From Zizania palustris (lineage: Eukaryota; Streptophyta; Magnoliopsida; Poales; Poaceae): a stretch of DNA of 64,000 nt. Shown in pieces: positions 20,991-29,916 of the stretch. Both the position numbers and the translations under genes were made by a program. Each line of letters starts with the position of its first letter. Position 1 is the stretch's first letter. Where the stretch lies: assembly GCA_019279435.1 (NCBI GenBank), contig JAAALK010000289.1:85343023-85407022 (forward strand), given 5' to 3'. The notes below the pieces were generated by a model. The model was not told the DNA's origin. It saw only the letters and a program-made list of their open reading frames with translations, and ran no database searches.

Positions 20991-21500
20991 CTAAAAATTT
21001 GGGCACCGGTGCCCCTACTCCCTCGGCATGGATAAATAGAAAGCGGTCCTGATTAGCTGTGTTTTAGAGAAGGCTGACTTGGAGGCGAAGCCAAAGGGAG
21101 TCCATCGGGTGTTTACTTGGATTTGCGTAGCGCACTTTCCCTGTAATCTGAAAGACTCTGAATATATTATTGATTTCATATGAATTGGTTTTGAGATTTT
21201 TGTATTTTGTCTAAGGGCGATGGCTTTGCATTGACCATCGTGAGGCGATACCATTGCATCGGTTGTTTTGTGTGTAGATCTTTATGCTTGTTCCGAGTGA
21301 TAGAAAAATATTTCCTTAAGTACTTCTCATTCAACCTTTTCCCATATCTCTGACGTAGTCGCCTTCAATCTTTTTTTCATCGGGGAAGTTGGGTACTCGC
21401 GAAGTTTAGCCTCGGTCTGTCACCAAGTCCATTGTTTTACTCTCGTAGTTCATTAGCTATGGTGAAGCCTTGACCGAGTTCATCATTCATTTTATCGACG
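20991..21500 (-). other. B linker where RT would be expected
   Basis: The minus strand after the protease reads MNDELGQGFTIANELRE followed by degraded sequence (GLGDRPR...), typical of the protease-RT linker of this gypsy type. No RT, RNase H or integrase motif follows; the antisense gene begins instead. I read this as a large internal deletion or a non-autonomous design. No other gene is seen. Confidence 0.5.
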
Positions 21501-22632
21501 TCGTCTTTACAGGGTGAGTTTAGGTAGCTCTTCGTTGAACGGGTTGATCCCATCATCTGATACTTTGAGAAAGTTGTCATCCCAAACATTCCCTGATATA
21601 CATACATTGTCCTTCATTTCCCATACCGATAAATCGGTCGTAGATATACTACTAGGTTTATCGGTGGGGATGACTTCCACTTCATCACCGACCCACTGTA
21701 TGAGACTCTGATGCATTGTCGATGGGATGCAGCAATTCACGTGTATCCAGTCGTGCCCCAGCAACAGACTATAAGATCATTTTCCCTCTATGATGAAAAA
21801 GATAGTCAGCACATTCTTGCTTCCAACTGTCAGTTCTGCGTTTAGCACTCTCATTGTGTCTGACGAGTTCCTGCCGAAGTCCCTTAATACCATATTAGTT
21901 TTAATGAGGTCCTCCAGCGTTTTCCCCAACTTACAAAAGGTAGCGTAAGACATCAAGTTAACAATTGCCCCTCCGTCTATCATCATTTTAGACATCGGCT
22001 TTCCATTGACCAGACCTTTGATATAGAGAGGTCTAAGGTGTCAATACCCAGGGTCTTCCGGCTTGTCGAAAATTGTTGGTTGTGGAGCCAACATTAGTTA
22101 GGCCATTGTATCTGCCTGTTCTGCATCATCTTCCGAGATTGCTCGATACTCCAGGGGGAGGAAGAAAACCATGTTTACCCCAACGTCCTTCTTATCCTCG
22201 TGATCGGCCTCATCTTTTACTTGCCACTCACTTTTGATCCTATGGGGCCGATTAGCTTCATTGTCACACCTTTGTGCCCTCAATTCTCTTTGCTGTAGAT
22301 GTTGCACTCTTCTCTTCTAGTTCCTTGTGAAGATCCCAGAGGGGCACCATTGCAGCTTCCCTGATGTGGTATCACCATTGATCGGTTGACCAATTTCCTC
22401 GAAATCGATGGGGCCGAGCCTCTCAAGTATAGACACCATTGGTGCCGGCCTTTGATGAGCGTCTTTGTTCTCCTAATCATGTGGCTCTTACCCTCCATGC
22501 TACAACCAATGATCATCTAGTCGTACGTCTCTGAGGCCGCATCTCGGGCAATCGTCCATCGAAGGTATACATAGTCCTTCGTTCCAACAAAACCTGAAGA
22601 ACTCACAATTCTAATGGGGATGGAATCGGGAA
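21501..22632 (-). pseudogene. Protease region of B
   Basis: Minus-strand frames carry an aspartic protease: MMIDGGAIVNLMSYATFCKL (21985-21925), then LTVGSKN and MLGHDWIHVNCCIPSTMHQ (21764-21710), the usual downstream part of this gypsy protease. Upstream (22516-22098) is a degraded gag-protease linker. Several stops break the frame. At 22632 the frame is cut by element C and resumes at 42526. Confidence 0.75.
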
Positions 22633-23211
22633 TGTTGGGGGAGATAATACCGATGACAGTTGGAAGCGCGAAGAGCCGTACGGTTCAGAGGGGAGGCCAC
22701 GTCTAGAAGACCCGAAGCCCTGCATCGAAGGTACCCGTGGGCCTCCAGACGGGGAGGCCTAAAGGTCTCCGGGAGCTCTGAAGCGTGCCGAAGGGATTCT
22801 CAGGGCAAGCGACCGACTGGATGCCGGAGGCCAGCCTTCGGGAGGCCCAAAGGCTTCGGGGCGCAACCGTACGTGGGAAAGGACCTGGTTAAGGCAACCC
22901 GGGGACAGGATCGTGATCGTCTGCGGCGTGTCGGGCGGCCGTTGCAGCGCCTGACACGGTTGATACACTGTCAGAATCGCACCTTCTTGTCTGTACTGTG
23001 TAACACCTATTCTTGTCTGTACTATAAGCCTGTGTCAGACCGAAGAGCGGTTGATGGTTTTGGAGGCACCCGACCCTCCAGGGCGGGTCGCCCTATAAAT
23101 ACCCCCCAACTACAGTTGTAATAAACACACGATCCGAGAATACAATCTGAGCACCACATTCCATTACTCTCATCCACCAAAAACCTGCTGGTTCGATCCA
23201 TCGTCCCAACA
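22633..23211 (+). repeat. 5' LTR of C
   Basis: Runs TGTTGGGGGAG...CCCAACA, TATA box TATAAATA at 23094-23101. A primer binding site (TGGCGCCGTCTGTGGGGA, 23214-23231) follows two bases inside. Confidence 0.93.
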
Positions 23212-23213
23212 GT

Positions 23214-23231
23214 TGGCGCCGTCTGTGGGGA
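23214..23231 (+). other. Primer binding site of C
   Basis: 18-mer starting TGGCGCC, one base different from the site of A, at the same two-base distance from the LTR end. Confidence 0.8.
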
Positions 23232-23276
23232 TCCTAGTTCGAGAAGCTAGCGTCCTCTACATCCATTCATAGAGAC

Positions 23277-24612
23277 ATGTCAGGTCGAAAGGGCGCGAGC
23301 ATAGTTCCTCTGCGGTGGTCAGCCCGCACCACCATAGTTGAGCCTGCTCCAGTTGCCACTCCAAACCCACCGGCCGTCGCGTCCGTCAAAGTGCCTGCCA
23401 CGGAGCTGACCCAGGCCCCTGGGGGGACGCCGGAGGCTCGGGGTCCTGTTGGCTATGTGGAGCTGGCCTTCGCCAACCCCACAGGGCCCCAGGAGGGGCC
23501 TTCTGAGGTGCACCCTCTCAGCAGGCCTCCGGCGGTGGCCCTCCGGACCGACTACGTCCGCTCGCAAGATCCGGAGACCGCCTCCAGAGGAAGCGGGAGC
23601 CAGGCCGACGCCCTGGTAGCCGAGAATGCTAGGCTGAAGTTGGAGCTAGCTCAATGGCGCCAGGAGGCATCACTTCGCCCTCCGGAGCCCTCCCGCGCCA
23701 TGGGGGTTGCAGCCGTGGCCTTGAGCGACGATGAAGATTAGGTGGAAGAAGAGAACGCGTCATATGACGAGGAGTCTCCCTACACCCCGACCTCTAGAGG
23801 GTGCGATTCGACTCGAAGTTTCGCGCCACTAAGCTTCCCAAGTACTCCGGGGACTCCGACCCTAGAGAATTCTCCCGCTCGTATGCTCTAGCGATAGAAG
23901 CATGCGGAGGGAGCCGCGACACCATGGCCAAATGCTTCCCCCTGGCACTCGAAGGGATCGCTCTTCGATGGTTCTGGTCGCTATGGCCCAGAACCATCCG
24001 CTCGTGGGACCAGCTGAAGAAGAAGTTCGTCAACAACTTCCAGGGGACCTTCGTGGCCCCGATGTCAACCGGCAACCTCTTCTAGGTGAAGCAGCAGCCC
24101 GAGGAGACACTGCGGCAATACTCGCAATGCTTCACGCACACCAAGGCCCAAATTAAAGGACTCTCGGCCTCCTCGGTCATTGATGCTGTCCGGGAGGGCG
24201 TCACCCACCCGGGCCTCCTCGACAAGCTTCATCGGAAGCCAATTTCCTCGGTGGCACAACTCATGACGTATTTCGAACAGTAAGCACGGTCCAAGGAAGG
24301 TCAGCTGCGCCGACAGGCGATGATTGTCCCTGTCCGAGCCTCCAATGCCAAGGCATACGAGGCCCCATTGGACCTCGACCGCGGAATCCGCCCCGCTCTA
24401 GACCTTCGTCGCCAAGACTTCGTCGACAAGACTCTGCTCACCGGGACTCCCGGCGAGGTCGAAAGAACCTTCGAGGGGAAGTCCTCAGCATCACCCCAAG
24501 GGGCCCCGCCACGCACTAGCACACATCCGGTGGAGGGCGTCCCACCGGAGCCAGGGCTCCACCAAGGGCGTTCTCCGGAGGGGCTGCTCTTTACTGCAGC
24601 GTTCACGGCGAG
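23277..24612 (+). pseudogene. gag: gag remnant of C
   Basis: Starts at ATG 23277 (MSGRKGASIVPLRWSARTT). The gag domain aligns with that of A (KLPKYSGDSDPREFSRSYAL, WDQLKKKFVNNFQGTFVAPM, 23810-24080). Defects: TAG at 23739-23741, a one-base frame shift near 23785, and further TAGs at 24083-24085 and 24281-24283. It ends at the beginning of the C..H knuckle (YCSVHGE, ~24593-24612), where an internal deletion joins it directly to the end of RNase H. Confidence 0.88.
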
Positions 24613-25393
24613 ACAAGAGTTTCCAGGCCCGACACCCCGACCTCACCTCCTACCTTGAAGCCATTCGGAAATTCGAAGCATCTTTCAAAGGAATATCCGT
24701 CCAAAGCATCCCAAGAAGCGAGAACTGCCAAGCTTACGCCCTCGCTAAAGCTGGGGCAGGTGGTCAAGCTCTGCCGCCTGGCGCCTTCTTCGAAGAGCTT
24801 GCCAAACCGTCGACGTCCCTCCACGACGAAGTACCACCCCCCATGCCAGACGAGGCCCCGGCATTCCCTCGGCCGCCGACGGGTACCCCTGTGCCCCCTT
24901 GGCCAGCGGTAGTCCTCTGCACGGTTAACGAAAATTGGTGGGAGCCCATTTTATGAACACTCAGCGGCAATACAGATGACCGGCCCAGTCCAGATCAGGC
25001 GCGGCTTTAGCTCCGCGCCAGGTATTTTCAAGTCATCGATGGCGTCCTGTACAAGTCCGGGGTATGTTCCCCGCTGCTTCGATGCATCTCTCGCTCAGAC
25101 GGAATAACAATGCTCCTAGAAATCCATGAGGGCCTGTGTGGCAGCCACTTAGCCCCTCGAGCACTCGCTGGGAAGACCCTCCAGCAAGGCGTGTACTGGC
25201 CCACGGTCGTCACCGACACCGAAGATCTAGTACGTACTTGCCAAGGGTGCCAATGGATGGGGCGGCGGAGCCACAGGCCCCCGGTCAGCCTACAGCTTAT
25301 TACGCCTGTGTGGCCTCTAGCTCGCTGGGGGATGGACCTCATTGGACCGTTCCCTAGAGAAAGAGGCAACCTGCGCTTCGCTGTCATTGCTGT
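24613..25393 (+). pseudogene. pol: RNase H tail and integrase N-terminal half of C
   Basis: From ~24613 the frame reads KSFQARHPDLTSYLEAIRK, matching the last part of the second RNase H in A, then a linker (GAFFEELAKP, VLCTVNENWWEP). The integrase zinc region (CGSHLAPRALAG ... CQGCQWMG, 25135-25265) and core start (WGMDLIGPF, ~25330) follow. It is cut at 25393 by F and resumes at 36215. Protease, RT and most of RNase H are absent: about 2.7 kb is missing relative to A. Confidence 0.88.
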
Positions 25394-27374
25394 TGAGAAA
25401 CCAAGGGTTGGTTTCGGTGTTTTGTGATGAGTGATTGACTGGATTTTACCCTCTGTTCGAAGGGTACCTCCGGAGGGGCTTCGGAGGTGGTACCTCCGAA
25501 GGGTGTTCGGAGGTGTGTCACCGGAGTGTGTTCGGTGTTTGCTTGCTGCAGCTGTGCAGCGGAGTGTGGCTGTCGGAGGGGTCCGGCAGTACACGATGAC
25601 AGGGTTCGTACCGATGGCTTCGGTACTTTGGGCGGTACACCGGAGTGTGTACCTGAGGTTGTTAACCCGGAGAGGTCTCCGGAGTTCTGGATACACTTGT
25701 CTGTTTGTCTGTGGTGCGCAGGGACTTCGGAGGCGACGGACAGGGTTCGAGCCAGGTGAACCTGGGTCAAGCGGGAGGCTTGATGCCAGGGGAGCGGGGA
25801 GCTCCATCACGGTGGCTGCGAAGGTGGTCCGGGTCGGTCCTCGGGTCGAGGCGTGCCAGGTGAAGGCAGAGAGTGCGGAGCGTGGCTCCGGCTGAAGGTA
25901 CTCCGAGACAAAGTCCTCGGAGGTGAGGCACTTCGAAGGTACTCCGAATGGAGTGACTTCGGAGTTGGTGGACCAAGTCCTCTGTGGAGGCAAGGAGTTC
26001 GAAGTGTGCTCCGGAGGGAGGCACTCGAAGGTATACCCGACGAAGGTCTCAGAAGTCGAGGCGCATCGAAGGCATGGTCCGGGTGAGGCTCGTCGAGGAG
26101 TGTGCTCCGGGAGAGGCACTGCGACGGAGTGCTCATGGAATGCTTCATGCGGAGGCCTTGGACGAAGGAGGGACTTCGAAGGGTGGTACTCCGAAGGTGG
26201 GACTTCGGAGTGGGGATGACTTGTGGTGCTTCGGCCATGCATGGCTTCGGTACACGGACGGACGGTGGTTGAGCTCGAAGTAGCTGCGAAGCCGTGGAGG
26301 TCCACTCCGGAGGTGGTGGTGCGAAGGCCCAAGGGCTTTGACGGCTTCGGCTTAAAACCGTCACTGTATCGAAGGACTTCTTCGGCGGAGCGAAGGCCAA
26401 CAGGCTGCAGGCTTCTCGCCGAAGCTTCCGCACCCTCCGGTGCGAAGGGAGGTTCCAGAAGTCAACTCTGTAAAGGCTGACACTGTCTGTTCTGAAAAAG
26501 GCTGACACTGTCCCCTCTGCAGCTGACAGAGAAGCCTCCAAAATAAAGGTGGACTACCTTTTGTACCCCTTAGTTCTGTAGAGACAAAATGGATGTAAAC
26601 CCTAGGGGTAAAGTAGTCACTTCCTTAGGATGAAGCCGTGGGCTATAAATATGGGGGCTCGGTAGGTAACATTTAACACTTTGAGCATTTACTGTTGAGC
26701 TCCTGTAGACAGACCTCGCTGTATTCATTCTGAGTTCAATTCATTTCAGTGTTCCTTGTTCAAGCGGCGAAGCCCTGTTTTTCTTGTGCTTTTGCTTGAG
26801 CTCGCATTGCATACCTCGCTAGTTTTTAGTTCACCGAAGCCTGTCTAGGCGAAGGGTGTTTTATCGCGAAGTGTGCTTTACAGTGTGCTGTCGCTCTGTG
26901 TAACACGAGGCAAGACCTCGCTGCTTACTAGCGAAGCCCTGTTCTTTTCCCGTAGTGCTTCTTGTGTCGAAGCCCTTAGCGTAGTCCGTTTTGTGTGCGT
27001 GTAGACCTTCGGGTACGAAGCCCAGCACCTGTTGCTGTCGCCAAGTACTTGGTCGAAGTCCTCAGAGGGCTGCCCACTCTTGCGAAGGGTGAAGTGCGAA
27101 GTCTGCTCAAAGCACCCTGTGTGCGGAGCCTGCACTGACTTAGCAGAGTTGGTTTTCGAGGGTTGTAAGTGGAGCGAAGTCTTCTTGACTTCGAACTTTT
27201 GCCTCTCCGAAGCCTGTGTTCGAAGGTGTCGAAGTACCTCCGAACCAGACATTCGAAGGCTGTGTTCGAAGCCTGTTCCGCAGAAGACAGAACAGACCCG
27301 AAGGCTAAGTTTTTAGCCCGCAATTTTAAAAGCTCCCATTCACCCCCCCTCTGGTCGCCGTTTCCGGTCCAACA
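25394..27374 (+). repeat. 5' LTR of F
   Basis: Runs TGAGAAACC...GGTCCAACA, 1981 bp. TATA box TATAAATA at 26644-26651. The first ~900 bp is packed with short words such as CTCCGGAG, TTCGGAGG and CTCCGAAGG in both orientations. Long minus-strand frames here (up to 434 codons) are repeated in the other LTR and are by-products of GC-rich composition. Confidence 0.95.
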
Positions 27375-27376
27375 AT

Positions 27377-27388
27377 TGGTATCAGAGC
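27377..27388 (+). other. Primer binding site of F (initiator tRNA-Met)
   Basis: TGGTATCAGAGC, two bases after the LTR end, complementary to the 3' end of plant initiator tRNA-Met. Confidence 0.9.
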
Positions 27389-27438
27389 AGGTTAAGATCA
27401 CCAGTTGACCTTAACCGGTTTTGTGATCTGTTGGCGAT

Positions 27439-29901
27439 ATGGATAGAGGCAGTAAAATTCCTCTGTTCGATGGGACAGATTTTGCATACTGGAAGGTGCG
27501 CATGGAGGCTTACTTGTTAAGCCAAGGAAATGCAATTTGGGAGATTGTGGACTCACAATACTCCATCCCTGATACCCGCACCACTCAAACTGAAAAAGAT
27601 CAGTATATTGCCAACTCGAAGGCAAGGAACATACTGTTCATTGGTTTGAGTCGGAGTGAGTTTGATAGGGTGCAGCACCTTAGGACAGCTAGGGAAATTT
27701 GGACAACACTCACTGTCTTTCATGAGGGCTCTGCTCAGATTAAGGCCAGGCGCCAAAGCACCTACAATCAACAGTATCAGCTGTTTGTGCAGGCACCTGG
27801 TGAATCTGTAGATGCCATGTTTTCTCGCTTTGACGCGATAGTGAGTAACTTGCGATCCAACGGGACGCTTGCTTACAGTGATCACGATAGGGCTATCAAG
27901 CTTCTCTATGCTCTTGATCGTAGCATATGGGAAGTGAAGATATCCAGCATTGAGGAGTCCACAGGCTATGACACTCTAACCTGTGATGAACTCTTTAGCA
28001 AGCTGAAGTCCACAGAGATTGCCAAGGCATCTCTTGCTGTGCACAGAAGCTCTTTGCCACAGCCATTGGCATTGGTTTCTAGCACTAGCCGTGGCACCAC
28101 TGCAGAACCAAGCACATCAGGCACTTGTGTTCTTGCAGATGGTTTTGCTCTGTCCTCCCTGATCTCCGTCACAAAGGAGCAGGTGGATACTCTAGCAGAT
28201 GATGAGCTTGCTCTCATTGCCCGGAGGTTCACCCGCTTTCATCATGAGAGACGGGATCAGAGGAGAAGTGGTTTTAGTGGCTGCTATGAATGTGGCGACA
28301 CCTCTCACATTAAGGCAAATTGCCCCAAGGTCAAGAAGAGAGATGAGAGTGACCGCCCTAAATACCACAAGAAGGAGAGGAAACCCTTTGTGAAGGGCAA
28401 GCGCGGCAAGATGGCTAAGAAAGTAGCCAAGGCCGCTTCCAGAGCTTTTGTTGCTGCTCTCAGCGACATCGACACTTCCTCAACTGAGGAGTCGAGCTCT
28501 GAGGAGGAGGAGTCCCCAAGGAAGGAGGACAAGAAGGACAAGAAGGGACGTGACTTCACCGGCCTTTGCTTCATGGCCGACAGCGATCACAGCGGCGATG
28601 AGCTTGACTCATCTGAGGTAAACCTATCTTCTGACCAGCTTCTAATTAAATTAGATGAGCTGAATGAGGTTGTGCTTGGTCAGGATAGATTACTTGTGCA
28701 AGCCGCTAGAGAAAGAAAAGACCTTAGACTTAGGCTAGAAAACATTACTACTGAATATGCCATGCTTAAGTCTAAGTTTGATGATGCTGAATGTGAATCA
28801 TGTTCTGTTGTCATGGGTGAGCTTGCTCAGTTGCGTTCTGTACATGCTCAAACTCTTTCTGAGCTTGAGACTGCACAGAAGCAGCTTTTGGAGGTGGATT
28901 CTAGACCTCGTGATATTATTGATTGCATGAACTGCTCTTTATTGCGCGATAGCATTGATTTACGTGATAAGCATGTTCATGATTTAGAGGCTAGATTGGA
29001 GAGGGCCGGTAGTTCTAAGGATGTGCAACCTGTTTGTGACACTTGCATCACCCTTAAGGACCAGCTAGGCACTGTCAGAGAGCGAGCTGAGAACCTCATG
29101 TCCGAAAATGAATACCTTCTTTCTGTGGTAAATAAATGCACTGAGGGGACGGGTAGGATGGATTTGCTCTTGGCCAAGACCAAGTTGTGTGCTGACAGAG
29201 CCGGGGTAGCTCTAGGTTTGGGTTTTGAGAGGATAGCTTCAGACAGTAAGTCCAAGACTGTTTTCACCTCTCCCACCACCCTAGAGAAAGAGAGAGCTGT
29301 GTTGGACACCCCATCAGCCAAAAGGTCTACCCATCCACCAAAGAAAACCACACCTCCTATCAAGAAAAATCCTCCCAAGAAAGCCACTCAGAAGAAACCC
29401 AAGGAGCCTGTGAGAGTTGCTCCTGTGACCCATGAGAGTGCCCCCAGGAGAGTGTTTCACTGTTCTTATTGTCAGCGGGCGGGTCATTTGATTGGTTTCT
29501 GTTTCCGTCGCATCAAGGATGAGCGACGTGCACAGGCGATGAGCTATCAGGACATGCATTACCCATCTTTAGGTATGCATGAGTCTGAGTATTACTCTCG
29601 TCCTGTTTTCGAGGCTCCTCGTGCTTCTCGGAGAGGTTTTGCTCCTCGAGGTGTTCACCATGTTTCATATGGTGGTAGACCTCGGGCGAGTAGTTTTGTA
29701 CCTCGTCAGAGTAGGAGACCTCGTCATGCTTTGCGTTCTTTGCATGTAGGTAGACCTAGCACTTTGCATCATTCTGATTATTATGTGCGTAGACCGTCTG
29801 CTTTTACTGTGCCTACTACTCGTGTCACTCAGTGCTGGATGCCTCGTCATTATTTTACTCACCCCAGCACTGAGCGATCGAGACGTTCTTATCATGTGTA
29901 G
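27439..29901 (+). CDS. gag: gag protein of F
   Basis: 820 codons from ATG 27439, 51 bases after the PBS. Residues ~1-230 are a copia gag domain (FDGTDFAYWKVRMEAYLLSQ). A CX2CX4HX4C knuckle (CYECGDTSHIKANC) lies at ~282-295, a Lys-rich stretch at ~300-330, and a Ser/Glu-rich acidic segment at ~345-375. A long probable coiled coil spans ~390-590. A second, complete CX2CX4HX4C knuckle (CSYCQRAGHLIGFC) sits at ~674-687, followed by an Arg-rich tail. Gag should form the cytoplasmic particle and bind genomic RNA. At 820 residues it is much longer than most copia gags, as expected for the SIRE lineage. The frame ends in TAG 29899-29901, with pol following in the same frame. Confidence 0.93.
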   Translation: MDRGSKIPLFDGTDFAYWKVRMEAYLLSQGNAIWEIVDSQYSIPDTRTTQTEKDQYIANSKARNILFIGLSRSEFDRVQHLRTAREIWTTLTVFHEGSAQIKARRQSTYNQQYQLFVQAPGESVDAMFSRFDAIVSNLRSNGTLAYSDHDRAIKLLYALDRSIWEVKISSIEESTGYDTLTCDELFSKLKSTEIAKASLAVHRSSLPQPLALVSSTSRGTTAEPSTSGTCVLADGFALSSLISVTKEQVDTLADDELALIARRFTRFHHERRDQRRSGFSGCYECGDTSHIKANCPKVKKRDESDRPKYHKKERKPFVKGKRGKMAKKVAKAASRAFVAALSDIDTSSTEESSSEEEESPRKEDKKDKKGRDFTGLCFMADSDHSGDELDSSEVNLSSDQLLIKLDELNEVVLGQDRLLVQAARERKDLRLRLENITTEYAMLKSKFDDAECESCSVVMGELAQLRSVHAQTLSELETAQKQLLEVDSRPRDIIDCMNCSLLRDSIDLRDKHVHDLEARLERAGSSKDVQPVCDTCITLKDQLGTVRERAENLMSENEYLLSVVNKCTEGTGRMDLLLAKTKLCADRAGVALGLGFERIASDSKSKTVFTSPTTLEKERAVLDTPSAKRSTHPPKKTTPPIKKNPPKKATQKKPKEPVRVAPVTHESAPRRVFHCSYCQRAGHLIGFCFRRIKDERRAQAMSYQDMHYPSLGMHESEYYSRPVFEAPRASRRGFAPRGVHHVSYGGRPRASSFVPRQSRRPRHALRSLHVGRPSTLHHSDYYVRRPSAFTVPTTRVTQCWMPRHYFTHPSTERSRRSYHV
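29899..29901 (+). promoter_or_regulatory. In-frame UAG between gag and pol (candidate readthrough site)
   Basis: Only stop in the whole gag-pol frame (27439-33069). The equivalent UAG is present in D (51299-51301) and G (1771-1769, minus), each just upstream of the protease WI(M/I)DSG motif. A perfect 7-bp stem (CTCCGGT 29940-29946 with ACCGGAG 29962-29968) lies 38 bases downstream and is kept in D but not G. Confidence 0.6.
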
Positions 29902-29916
29902 GCGACAGGTCGAGGC

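Noticed and set aside
25028..26541. Long minus-strand frames (up to 434 codons) over the C/F junction and F's 5' LTR
   Set aside because: They recur in the 3' LTR (34156-35377), lie in GC-rich repeated LTR sequence, and show low-complexity Ser/Pro/Arg composition with no domain. They are composition by-products.
27377..27388. tRNA-like match
   Set aside because: Only the 12-base primer binding site is present; there is no tRNA cloverleaf.
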